Assembly (NCBI GenBank): GCA_017552985.1
Contig: JAFZNO010000023.1
Span: forward strand, 1-64,000
Direction of reading: 5' to 3'
Source: Lachnospiraceae bacterium
Lineage (GTDB): Bacteria > Bacillota > Clostridia > Lachnospirales > Lachnospiraceae
DNA: 64,000 nucleotides
Shown here in pieces: positions 15,501-22,778 of this stretch (its first letter is position 1; each line of letters begins with the position of its first letter). The notes below the pieces were generated by a model. It searched no databases and had not been told where the DNA came from. It was given only the letters and a program-made list of their open reading frames with translations. Both the position numbers and the translations under genes were made by a program.

Positions 15501-18377
15501 GAGACAGCGGCATTCACCAGTGGCGCAGAGCGTTTCTCCAGCGCCCATACTGACAGCAAATACAGTTCCTCAAGCAGTAGCAGCGGTAAGGCTGGCATTG
15601 GCGTATTTTTTGGCATCGGTGCTAAGTCCAGCGCGTCCTCCAGCAGCAGTGGAAGCAGTTCTTCCAATTCTTATCAGAGCGACAGTTATGACGAAGTATC
15701 CAACGCCGCCCAGAACTTCCAAAGCAGCATTCAAACGGAGGCTGCAAGGATCGCCACGGCGAAGAGGGCAAGCATCAGCATAGCAACCAGTGACGAGACG
15801 GAGAGTTTATCCTCCAAGATCATTGCCAATCATAACCATTCCCACGTAATGACGGTGCAGTACTGGGAGGTTATGAGAAGATATTGTCTGGAAACCTGTA
15901 TCGAGGGCGTCGAGCTTGCGCTGTTTGTCCCGATGAAATTGGTGAATTTCATGCCGAACAAAAACTTAACGGCGTATTCGAAATTCTCTGGTTTTACTTT
16001 GAACGTATCCGACATGAATTTGTTTACCAAAGACAATTTCAATCACAGGTATCGTCAGCTTTTGGAATATGCAGACGTTCTGGCGCCTGCATTGCCCCGT
16101 AAATTTGCCGGTGGTTTGGAATTGATCAGGAAATTTGCCTCATACCCGGAATGGAAGGCAGAAAAGAGGGTCGGAGATCCGGATAAGAAGGTCGAACTTA
16201 CGCTGAAGGGCCGTTTCATGGAATTTGATGAGCTTTCCGCGCAGTTGTATTTCAACAATGGCAGTAGTTCCATTGCCGGTGAGATCGAGAGCTTCAGCTA
16301 TTATGGAATTCATCCCTCCATGAATACGCGCAACGAAGTGATTTACGCCATGAAGCAAATCAGAAATGGCATCAGCGTGAAAAAGGACCAGGAAAAGATC
16401 GGTAAGCATGCTAACGTTGACGTTTATACAGAAGCTGCACTGACTCCGTTGGGCGGCGATGGTGATAAAGAGATTAAATTTGTATTCCATCTTCCGGCAT
16501 CCGTATCCGTAAATGACATTTCCCACGTATACGTGAGAAATGACCTGCGTAACTGGGAGTATCATCTCAGCCAGAACAGGGATTACATGGAGGATGATGA
16601 AAAAGTAGCGATCGAACGTTACGAAAAATGGAAATACAACTTAAACGCTGATAATTTTGCAAGCAACTTTGATAAGACGATGATTGCACATTATGAAGAG
16701 GGTCTGCCAGAGTGCTATTTGCATCCGATTGCAAAATTCAACAAATTTGAACTGATAAATATTGGAGGGATTGATTTCAAGGCAGAATTAAACATTCCGG
16801 GACAGATTGACGGAGAGAGCACTCCTGCGTGTTCTTCTGCTAAGATTGGCAGCGGATCCGTGCGCATCGACGTATCAAATCATATTCCGGTGCTAGGTTA
16901 TAATGAGATCATGGAGATTGAGAATACCTTCCATCACGTGGCTTCGAATACGCTTCGTTATTCTCAGACCGTGTGGAGGTCTCTTACGGACAACGAGAGA
17001 ATTATGTTACTTGAGCCCTACACGGTGGAATTTAACAATCCCACCAAATTGGCGGAAGGAAATACGCTCTCTGGAAAGAAACCGATCAAAGACATTCCCC
17101 TGCTCAATTGCGTAAACGCAAAGAAGTTGCTTGGTTTCTACGGCAACTGCATGATGTTACCATTCACCTACCCTCAGGAACTGGCGGAAATTCTTGGCAA
17201 GACGGCAGCGGACATTCAAGACGAGTTGTATCGGTATCACACAAGTAATTTCCGCGTACCCTTCACTGTTGTTTCCGTGCCTACCGAGGGCATGGTGGGT
17301 GAAGCCGTTCTTGGAGCGACCAACGTCAGTGAAAAGGTTGATATCACGCGCTTCTGGAACTGGAAGGATTCTGACATTGATCACATAGAACTCGACCAAA
17401 GCGCCTTAAATGGAAACAGTCTTCTCGCTAATGCCCAGACGAAATTTGTGGACGCACCTACCGTGGGAGCGCAGGCCACTTCACACATCGACGCTAACGC
17501 ACTGGCTAACGCGCTGATTGCACGCGCGCAGCCTACCTTTGCGGACGTGCTTTCCAACACGGATCTCAGAGACTTAATGAAGACTGTGGATACCAACACT
17601 GCCAACGGAAGAGATAACGTAATTAAGTCTAATGCAGACATCCTTAAGACCACGATCCAAGCGGCAGCCACTGCGGCTGGCGCAGCCATGGGCGGCGGCG
17701 CAGGAGCTTTGGGAAGTGCAGGTAAACTTCTTGGCGACACGGATGCACTCAAGGGTGCCCTTACGTCCCTCGGGATTGGTGAATCGGAGGCCGGTTCCAT
17801 AGTTAAGCAATTAAGCAACGGTTCCATGAACGTCGGTGATCTCGTAAAGAAAGTATCCCAGGCGAAATCACAAGGAAACGGCGGCAACGGAAACGGCGGC
17901 AACGGAAACGGCGGCAACGGAAACGGCGGCAACGGAAACGGCGGCAACGGGAACGGCGGCAACGGAAACGGCGGCAACGGAAACAGTGGCAACGGGAACG
18001 GTGGAACCGGAGACGGCGGAACCGGAAATGGCGGTAAGGATCCTGAAGAAGATGACGGAGGCTCTCACCAAACGGGCCAGGGAGGGAATGACGATCGGGA
18101 TTCAGGACGACAGGACGGTCAACGGCAAGAAGGAGAACGACAAGATGAGGGGGATGTGACCAGTATAATTGGGAATATCAAGACAATGATGGGGTATGTT
18201 GCGGACGGAATGACTCCAGTGGACGCTTTTAACAAATGGTTGCATCAATTTACAAATGATGATTTGGATTACATAGAAGAAGAATTGGATTTGATCGCAA
18301 GTTATTATTGTAAGAGCAACGGGATTGATCAAGATAAATTGTTGGCTTTTTTGGAAAATGATAGTGAAGAGGCATAG
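12528..18377 (+). CDS. Giant multidomain protein of unknown function (1949 aa)
   Basis: ATG 12528 is assumed; an in-frame GTG at 12516 after AAAGGAG is equally possible. No signal peptide or membrane helix is visible. Approximate order: Big_2/Ig-like domain (residues 12-85, ending GEATITIKEK); a helix-hairpin-helix region resembling DUF4332 (100-185, GITSLQNVLEKA and GVWFRQAALWQINGM); a carboxypeptidase-regulatory-like beta sandwich (275-385, YTGENGEFSIVMPD); long coiled coils (410-545 and 640-760); a conserved-looking segment LLYSLVLAPGEEQRI; a Ser-rich stretch (about 1010-1055); a large unassigned beta-rich region; Ala/Gly-rich helices; an NGNGG repeat tract (about 1783-1835); and an acidic/Gln-rich C terminus. 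It may be a scaffold or surface polymer. It heads an operon with the 92-aa and 405-aa proteins. Confidence 0.8.
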   Translation: MATSNILKPVYDSVTLTEGESFQIALDGEYAKLTNNLEWSSSDRDHVAVNKEGIVTCMKPGEATITIKEKIDGKVIKEAKVKLYVVQGTSFVSGMVHGILPLYVTTEVRQKLNTQCGITSLQNVLEKAVTKEQREDIAKKTGETAATVGVWFRQAALWQINGMTKEIAYLAALAGFRNVYDVARADFEQMKAIFRILVNSIKLPTQDTITVPDEDAILIVLNNAKKMEPEDCNYYYVVGADDPEPTFLLSKDAERIKTDTQILQEGLEFLNNIKMALPLPTTISGAVEMKSGKETPKIEPKCGLKVSISGIANPARDKSEGDEELYCYTGENGEFSIVMPDRYNMQETVKITVTENKNDTYSGTFKTVVEGATAVNQTTFVKRASEIIAAEYVDVPVEYDAKGKITKTERMSAVEILQSIDRILMLNNGILLLEQRLYEKATNQSQLTKDQLQAAKDAADQHLAECELAIKEELAYHYRLKDNEINNKQKRLEQLKKQKENELKGRVIAEHEGVFKQYLELREQLGYIDTRETFLGKEQEMFERFRKQTAEIIAKDVKPIRDNLIKEPTANNLIKEPIVFNPIVDPNVQPIINVIRTPELDAIEAELGRYRTFEDRIEEIIKDNCFVEVVDAEQGRGISLQGENDPNNHLIVYLPAEFWNVDTQIEALQKEIERLVKERDALAVSIELSEERYQALKREHEARHNENSDSLDLERIKELCHLTEEKVNAYLKAQNECLELKKQLEIATQNAAVYAEADAIQKYCDSMTEKNDQGEVTSYKDQDVEDYLNKKKERKGLEELIYSLDETTNEFRRTILNFLSRRFDADLGRLLLHKDTFESKEFKPRALPSVKLMGDGDDAVYLPTDTSPARMFRYAMMQRLVEPEIRMNNKTYTRQKMTDALDVMEFKKNMYENQGEIAVATSLGIGYMLNMHQAWVPDGYTLGNLLYSLVLAPGEEQRIIVREHKESYMVTDEATALDTVNDSYSNSQVDNETAAFTSGAERFSSAHTDSKYSSSSSSSGKAGIGVFFGIGAKSSASSSSSGSSSSNSYQSDSYDEVSNAAQNFQSSIQTEAARIATAKRASISIATSDETESLSSKIIANHNHSHVMTVQYWEVMRRYCLETCIEGVELALFVPMKLVNFMPNKNLTAYSKFSGFTLNVSDMNLFTKDNFNHRYRQLLEYADVLAPALPRKFAGGLELIRKFASYPEWKAEKRVGDPDKKVELTLKGRFMEFDELSAQLYFNNGSSSIAGEIESFSYYGIHPSMNTRNEVIYAMKQIRNGISVKKDQEKIGKHANVDVYTEAALTPLGGDGDKEIKFVFHLPASVSVNDISHVYVRNDLRNWEYHLSQNRDYMEDDEKVAIERYEKWKYNLNADNFASNFDKTMIAHYEEGLPECYLHPIAKFNKFELINIGGIDFKAELNIPGQIDGESTPACSSAKIGSGSVRIDVSNHIPVLGYNEIMEIENTFHHVASNTLRYSQTVWRSLTDNERIMLLEPYTVEFNNPTKLAEGNTLSGKKPIKDIPLLNCVNAKKLLGFYGNCMMLPFTYPQELAEILGKTAADIQDELYRYHTSNFRVPFTVVSVPTEGMVGEAVLGATNVSEKVDITRFWNWKDSDIDHIELDQSALNGNSLLANAQTKFVDAPTVGAQATSHIDANALANALIARAQPTFADVLSNTDLRDLMKTVDTNTANGRDNVIKSNADILKTTIQAAATAAGAAMGGGAGALGSAGKLLGDTDALKGALTSLGIGESEAGSIVKQLSNGSMNVGDLVKKVSQAKSQGNGGNGNGGNGNGGNGNGGNGNGGNGNGGNGNGGNGNSGNGNGGTGDGGTGNGGKDPEEDDGGSHQTGQGGNDDRDSGRQDGQRQEGERQDEGDVTSIIGNIKTMMGYVADGMTPVDAFNKWLHQFTNDDLDYIEEELDLIASYYCKSNGIDQDKLLAFLENDSEEA
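17874..18034 (+). repeat. 15-bp coding repeats giving a Gly-Asn tract
   Basis: A unit close to GGAAACGGCGGCAAC is repeated about ten times in frame within the giant protein, then degenerates to GTGDGG-type units. It encodes a flexible NGNGG linker before the acidic C-terminal region. Slippage here could change linker length. Confidence 0.9.
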
Positions 18378-18388
18378 GAGGAAAAGAC

Positions 18389-18667
18389 ATGGATGATAAC
18401 CAGAACATATTGATAAATGCTATTGCGCAATTGTTAAATGCTGAGGCCAATGAACAGACACAGGAATATAAAAATTTAATATTAAAGCGAATTGCTGAGG
18501 AAAGTGAAGTAAAGCCAACGCGCATTCCTGCCCCGTTAAATATTACGGAAGTCGGCGGATATTATAATCTGATTGAGCAGATTCAAGCGAATTCTGATAC
18601 GCTTGAAGAAAAGAAATTGGAAATGCAGTTGGCGATGATCGCGTCGGCGCTTGGTTTGCCTGTTTAG
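18389..18667 (+). CDS. Small protein of unknown function (92 aa)
   Basis: ATG follows AGGAGG at good spacing, 11 bp after the giant gene stop, so the two are co-translated from one mRNA. The product is acidic and mostly helical (INAIAQLLNAEANEQTQEYK, EEKKLEMQLAMIASALGLPV), without Cys, signal peptide or membrane helix. It may be a chaperone-like, adaptor or immunity protein for a neighbour; I do not recognise a family. Base composition from here to 20013 is visibly more A+T-rich than in the flanking genes. Confidence 0.7.
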   Translation: MDDNQNILINAIAQLLNAEANEQTQEYKNLILKRIAEESEVKPTRIPAPLNITEVGGYYNLIEQIQANSDTLEEKKLEMQLAMIASALGLPV

Positions 18668-18795
18668 AGAAAGATGAGATAAAGCATTGGTATTAATTTT
18701 CGGCGATAATAAAACTCGTAGTGAGAATTTGTTTGACACGATTTCATGCGTAATAACGATGGCAAAAGAATAAAATGATTGGAGGATAATGGTTT

Positions 18796-20013
18796 ATGGG
18801 TGAATGCTATGCTGAATGGTGTGGCGGCAGCACGGATGAACTGGAAAAGCAGGAATTAATCAATCTGTGGAGAAAGATTAAAAGCTTAAAAAGTGAATTG
18901 AATGGCATATATTGGAAACAAGGTATTTGCGCAACGACTCCAATGCCTTACGTGATCCAGAGTTGCATTTCTCTTTACAGAGGAGACATAGAGCGCTTGA
19001 AAGCCCAAATTAACAATATTGAAAGTCAATTGGACGACATAATTACGTGTACGGAGGGACGGAATTGTGAAGGGACGGTTGAAAGCGGATTGATTCGCAT
19101 TCAGTTTTCCTGTCATGAAGTAGTGGATTTAATTGTTCAAGCGGATGAACCAGTAGGCATTGTGGTTAGTGAGATTCAAAAAGATAAGGACACACATCAA
19201 TTGGTATTGAATGACACTGCTCATGGCGGAGTGTTTTCTTGGATTCTGGCGAATACAAAAACATATTACGCTGAACGAAATTATCTTGCTACCATAGCCT
19301 GTCTCGATGGGAAAAAGCAACGTATAAGATATCAGATACAAGCTCACGTTGATCGAAAAGAAAATGCTTATGGAGGAATTTGGATATTTGATGAGAGCAA
19401 TGGCATGCCTAAAGGTATGTTGCGAAGAGGATATAGTTTTAAGCAATATTATGCAAATTGGTATGTTTCTAAGGAAGAACTGCCATTAATTTCTAAGTTT
19501 CTAATTAAGGTGATAGGTAAGATGGTTGGTTCGGAGAAAGACGGATTGTCAAAGTTGGGAGAAGATCTTTTTACGGTGGGAAACATAGTATCTATTGCTG
19601 CTACCATCGCGACTGCCCTTATGAAAGCTTCCGCGGCCGTTTCAATCGGAGTTGGAGTGGTGATAACCTGCTTTTGCGCGATGGGTAGCGAAGATCCATA
19701 TAAGCGAATAAGAAAAATAACGGAACTGGATGACAGAATTGACAAAATTGCAGGCCGCTTAAGTGATGGTAGTTATGAAGCGGGAGTTAAAATTACGTTA
19801 GGCGTGGCGCACTTGCATGAGGGAGATCAGTTGATAGGAGAAGAACATGACAGATGTGTTCCCGATTTTCTGGTTGAAAAATGGAATGGTGACGCAATGA
19901 CTGGATTTGAAGGATGCATGGGGGTGTGGTATTTGAATCCAACAGCTATTACTGATTCGGAAAGATTTAATGAAATATCAAAGGCATTGGGTCTGGGAGA
20001 ATTGGAACCTTGA
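18796..20013 (+). CDS. 405-aa protein with coiled coil and long hydrophobic segment, unknown
   Basis: The start at 18796 follows GGAGG by 10 nt. The N-terminal 80 residues include a coiled coil (LWRKIKSLKSELNGIYW, IERLKAQINNIESQLDDI). Residues about 95-210 look like a beta-sandwich. Residues about 255-295 form a long Ala/Gly/Val-rich hydrophobic stretch (IVSIAATIATALMKASAAVS then IGVGVVITCFCAMG), like a hairpin that could enter a membrane. The C-terminal part is soluble and unassigned. There is no signal peptide. A+T-rich composition and isolation in an operon with a giant scaffold-like protein suggest an acquired or fast-evolving module. A pore-forming effector is one possibility, with no motif to prove it. 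Confidence 0.7.
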   Translation: MGECYAEWCGGSTDELEKQELINLWRKIKSLKSELNGIYWKQGICATTPMPYVIQSCISLYRGDIERLKAQINNIESQLDDIITCTEGRNCEGTVESGLIRIQFSCHEVVDLIVQADEPVGIVVSEIQKDKDTHQLVLNDTAHGGVFSWILANTKTYYAERNYLATIACLDGKKQRIRYQIQAHVDRKENAYGGIWIFDESNGMPKGMLRRGYSFKQYYANWYVSKEELPLISKFLIKVIGKMVGSEKDGLSKLGEDLFTVGNIVSIAATIATALMKASAAVSIGVGVVITCFCAMGSEDPYKRIRKITELDDRIDKIAGRLSDGSYEAGVKITLGVAHLHEGDQLIGEEHDRCVPDFLVEKWNGDAMTGFEGCMGVWYLNPTAITDSERFNEISKALGLGELEP

Positions 20014-20123
20014 TGGATGGACAATCATGCAGACGGTTGACGAAAAAGTAGCACGTGATGTCTGAAAGCATTGTTCTCAGTTATGCAAAAGAATGATGAG
20101 AAATTAGAAATAGAATGATTCGC

Positions 20124-20157
20124 GGCGCACGATACTGCCACGTATTGTGCGCCTTTT
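20124..20157 (+). terminator. Terminator ending the giant-protein operon
   Basis: Twelve-base arms (20124-20135 with 20142-20153, one wobble), a 6-nt loop and TTTT. It closes the 12.5-20.0 kb operon. Confidence 0.85.
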
Positions 20158-20280
20158 GAGACTATATCTTCAGCCATACTCATGCTACAATCATTATAAC
20201 AAAAGAACAACATAGTTACCCAGCTATCAGTCAAACGACTCGTTAACAATAGCTTGTTCGCCGGGAAAGGAGGCAGCGAT

Positions 20281-20454
20281 ATGATGAGTTACGACAAGAG
20301 AGTTGGAAAAAACGTTCTTTGGATCCTGATCGCAGCAATCGGCTTCGTAGCCGTAACGATCACGTCCGTGTTCCCTCCGCTGGCAGCCCTCATCGTGCTG
20401 GCGGGCCTGAAGTTAAAGCAGCAGATGTTTGACAACAAAAACAACGTCGATTAA
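20281..20454 (+). CDS. Small single-pass membrane protein (57 aa)
   Basis: ATG 20281 has AAAGGAGG 7 nt upstream; the longer frame from 20254 has no such site. A short basic head (MMSYDKRVGK) precedes one hydrophobic stretch of about 28 residues (VLWILIAAIGFVAVTITSVF then PPLAALIVLAGL), possibly a hairpin because of the central Pro-Pro. The tail is polar. No family is recognised. Weak TACAAT and TATAAC hexamers lie at 20186-20200. Confidence 0.7.
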   Translation: MMSYDKRVGKNVLWILIAAIGFVAVTITSVFPPLAALIVLAGLKLKQQMFDNKNNVD

Positions 20455-20494
20455 TGCAAGGAAATTCTTGCAGGAAGACGTTTTATAAATAGCG

Positions 20495-20527
20495 GGCGGC
20501 GATTTGATGCGTAGTCAGGTCGCCGCC
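20495..20527 (+). terminator. Possible terminator after the 57-aa gene
   Basis: An 8-bp GC-rich stem (20495-20502 with 20520-20527) with a 17-nt loop. There is no clean T run, so termination is uncertain. Confidence 0.4.
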
Positions 20528-20556
20528 TGTATCAATTTAAAGTCACGTTGAAAACA

Positions 20557-20585
20557 TTGCCTAAGGATTTGTCATATGTTACAAT
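20557..20585 (+). promoter_or_regulatory. Promoter of the flavodoxin operon
   Basis: TTGCCT (20557-20562), 17 bp, TACAAT (20580-20585), about 44 nt before the ATG at 20629. Confidence 0.6.
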
Positions 20586-20628
20586 AATTCAATGGGGAAG
20601 GGGAGTCTGGAACGAGGGAGGTATTATT

Positions 20629-22293
20629 ATGGATGAACGTGACAACAAAAAATCAAATATCGGGCTAGGTATTTTATTATTTGTTGCGGCTTTACTTTTT
20701 ATTCACGTCGTGATGAGATTGCCGTCAGCCACTGAAATACAGAAAAATCAAAACGAGCAAAAGGAACTTGAAGAGACCGAAACTTATGGAGATAAAAAGC
20801 GCCCGGAATTATGGAGAGAGTTGGAAAAAGGCGGTTGGATCACGTTCTCTTACAATTACGATCCGAGCGGGAAGAAGATGAGATCTATGTACGAGTATGT
20901 CTTGGATAATTATGACGGCGTATATAAATTTTACTGTTATCGCTACGCGCTAGGCAGGGGAACGGAGACATTGGCCGACTGCTCTTTTTCCAGTGACGTT
21001 TGGCAAAAGCTGCTGGAGCTGGTCTTGGAAGGAGAAATCCTGGAAGACGTGGGTGAAAAATATGTCAGGGGTGAATCAGGCGGGAATAAGACTTATCCCC
21101 GAATACTGACAATTAACAGAAAACACTATTCTTCCGGGAACAGCAGTGAAATAGAGGAATTCTTTTATAATTTGGCGCTGCAGGCTGGAGTGGACGAGGA
21201 AGAACTTCATTGGGACAAACGCGTGGATGACGCAATCATTGAGAATAAGGCCGAAGTGACAAATCTGCACGGCGACTTTGTGGTCAGTGAGATCAACATT
21301 CTTCAAAACGAGGAAAAAGAAAAGCTTGAAAAGTTTCTGAGGAGTAAGTATGAGGAGACTGGCATCCGGATGTATCTGTTGTTAAGCGATACCAGTGACG
21401 AGCAAGCACTCTTGAGCAAGACGGACGAGCTTTTGGCCAGGGCGACGTCACCCGGCATGGTGTTTGGGCTGACGGCGACGCAGGATCATTGGGTGTTCCG
21501 TTTCCGCAGGGCGAAGGATCACGAGACGCAGCTAAAGGAGCGATATAAGGAAATCGGTGACGTTTACAACAAAGTGAAAACTTCACTGTACGATAAATTG
21601 GAGGCAGCCGTTAACAAGGCATATCGCTTGTATGAAAACGAAGACGATCCCTCTGCCGTGTTGGTGGCATATTTTTCGTGCACGGGGACGACGAAGGGCG
21701 TTGCCGAGAAGATTGCCGCCATTACCGGCGCAAATCTTTATGAGATCGAAGCCGAAGAAACTTATACTGAGGAAGCGCTGAATTGGAAGGATGCGGAGTC
21801 CAGGACGACAAAGGAGCAAAATGATCCCGACGTACGGCCGGGAATCAAGGGTGAAGCGGTGAACCTGGATGGATATCAGGTCATCTTTATCGGGTATCCC
21901 ATATGGTGGGGGCAGGAGCCGCGCATTATGGATACCTTTGTGGAAAAATATGATTTTGAAGGCATCACGCTGATTCCGTTTTGTACCTCCGACGAAAGCG
22001 GCATTGGCGAGAGCGGAGAGAAGCTGGAAGCCATTGCTGGTTCGGGAACCTGGCTGGAAGGTGCGCGGTTCAACGGAGGCGAGAGCGAAGAAGTACTGCG
22101 GGAGTGGATCCAGGGCATAATAGACCTGGAGGCATTGAAGAAAGTAACTGAGGAAGCAACCGAGGAAGTAACTGAAGAAGCAACTGGGGAAACGACGGAA
22201 GAAGCAACTGGGGAAACGACGGAGGAAGCAACTGAGGAAACGACCGACGAAGCAACTGACGCGGGGAAGAAAGACGCGGACGTAACGAACTAG
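20629..22293 (+). CDS. Membrane-anchored protein with a flavodoxin domain
   Basis: A 554-residue protein. ATG 20629 follows GAGGGAGG by 7 nt. A charged head (MDERDNKKSN) is followed by one membrane helix at about residues 14-32; by the positive-inside rule the rest should face outward, although the head charge is mixed. Residues about 35-340 are an unassigned region. Residues about 342-505 are a flavodoxin: AVLVAYFSCTGTTKGVAEKI is the FMN phosphate loop, and IGYPIWWGQEP and FCTSDESGIG are flavin-contacting loops. The last 45 residues are Thr/Glu repeats. Flavodoxins carry low-potential electrons; here the position suggests redox work at the membrane exterior. It is followed closely by two more exported proteins, probably one operon. 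Confidence 0.85.
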   Translation: MDERDNKKSNIGLGILLFVAALLFIHVVMRLPSATEIQKNQNEQKELEETETYGDKKRPELWRELEKGGWITFSYNYDPSGKKMRSMYEYVLDNYDGVYKFYCYRYALGRGTETLADCSFSSDVWQKLLELVLEGEILEDVGEKYVRGESGGNKTYPRILTINRKHYSSGNSSEIEEFFYNLALQAGVDEEELHWDKRVDDAIIENKAEVTNLHGDFVVSEINILQNEEKEKLEKFLRSKYEETGIRMYLLLSDTSDEQALLSKTDELLARATSPGMVFGLTATQDHWVFRFRRAKDHETQLKERYKEIGDVYNKVKTSLYDKLEAAVNKAYRLYENEDDPSAVLVAYFSCTGTTKGVAEKIAAITGANLYEIEAEETYTEEALNWKDAESRTTKEQNDPDVRPGIKGEAVNLDGYQVIFIGYPIWWGQEPRIMDTFVEKYDFEGITLIPFCTSDESGIGESGEKLEAIAGSGTWLEGARFNGGESEEVLREWIQGIIDLEALKKVTEEATEEVTEEATGETTEEATGETTEEATEETTDEATDAGKKDADVTN

Positions 22294-22314
22294 GCGGATG
22301 GAGGGAAAGAATAA

Positions 22315-22764
22315 ATGAAGGCGATAAACAAGAAATTGCTACTGGCCCTTGGCGTTGTGGCTGCAGGCGCAGTCGTGGTCAGCGTTGCAAAAGAGTTGGA
22401 TGAAAAGCTGGAGGAGCTTCCCAAGACGGAGTCGCCGGAAGCAAAAGACAGGAACGGACGCACCATGACGGGGAAAATCCATTATGAGGATGATGCCTAC
22501 AAGCTCTATGACGTGACGTACTATCTGGCTCTCTACAATAAGCTGACGGACCGGACCTATTACATGCAATGTCATTCTTACGGACCTCAGACCTATATCG
22601 CCAATGAGCGGGGAGACGAATGTACCCTCAGCAACGGCTTTGTTCTTGATGACGTGGAAAAGGCCATCGCCGAGGGCGGACCGATCGTGAACTATGGCGA
22701 AGAGTATTCTCCCAGGGAGTGGTGCGATTACATCGTTCGCATTGCGGACGAAAACAAACTGTGA
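22315..22764 (+). CDS. Exported small protein of unknown function (149 aa)
   Basis: ATG lies 21 bp after the flavodoxin gene with GGAGGG upstream. A signal anchor (MKAINKKLLLALGVVAAGAV) is followed by an acidic linker and a compact domain with aromatic-rich strands (YKLYDVTYYLALYNKLTDRT, YYMQCHSYGPQTYI). The two Cys-containing positions (MQCH, DECTL) might be paired outside the cell. No family is recognised; operon membership suggests a role with the membrane flavodoxin or the glycosidase-like protein. Confidence 0.65.
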   Translation: MKAINKKLLLALGVVAAGAVVVSVAKELDEKLEELPKTESPEAKDRNGRTMTGKIHYEDDAYKLYDVTYYLALYNKLTDRTYYMQCHSYGPQTYIANERGDECTLSNGFVLDDVEKAIAEGGPIVNYGEEYSPREWCDYIVRIADENKL

Positions 22765-22778
22765 GGTAACGTTAAACC

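Noticed and set aside
17874..18034. Collagen-like domain in the giant protein
   Set aside because: The repeats are NGNGG, not Gly-X-Y triplets with Pro, so a flexible linker is more likely.
12528..18377. Phage tape-measure or tail protein
   Set aside because: No other phage structural genes are near, and the Ig-like, HhH-like and Ser-rich order does not match tail proteins I know.
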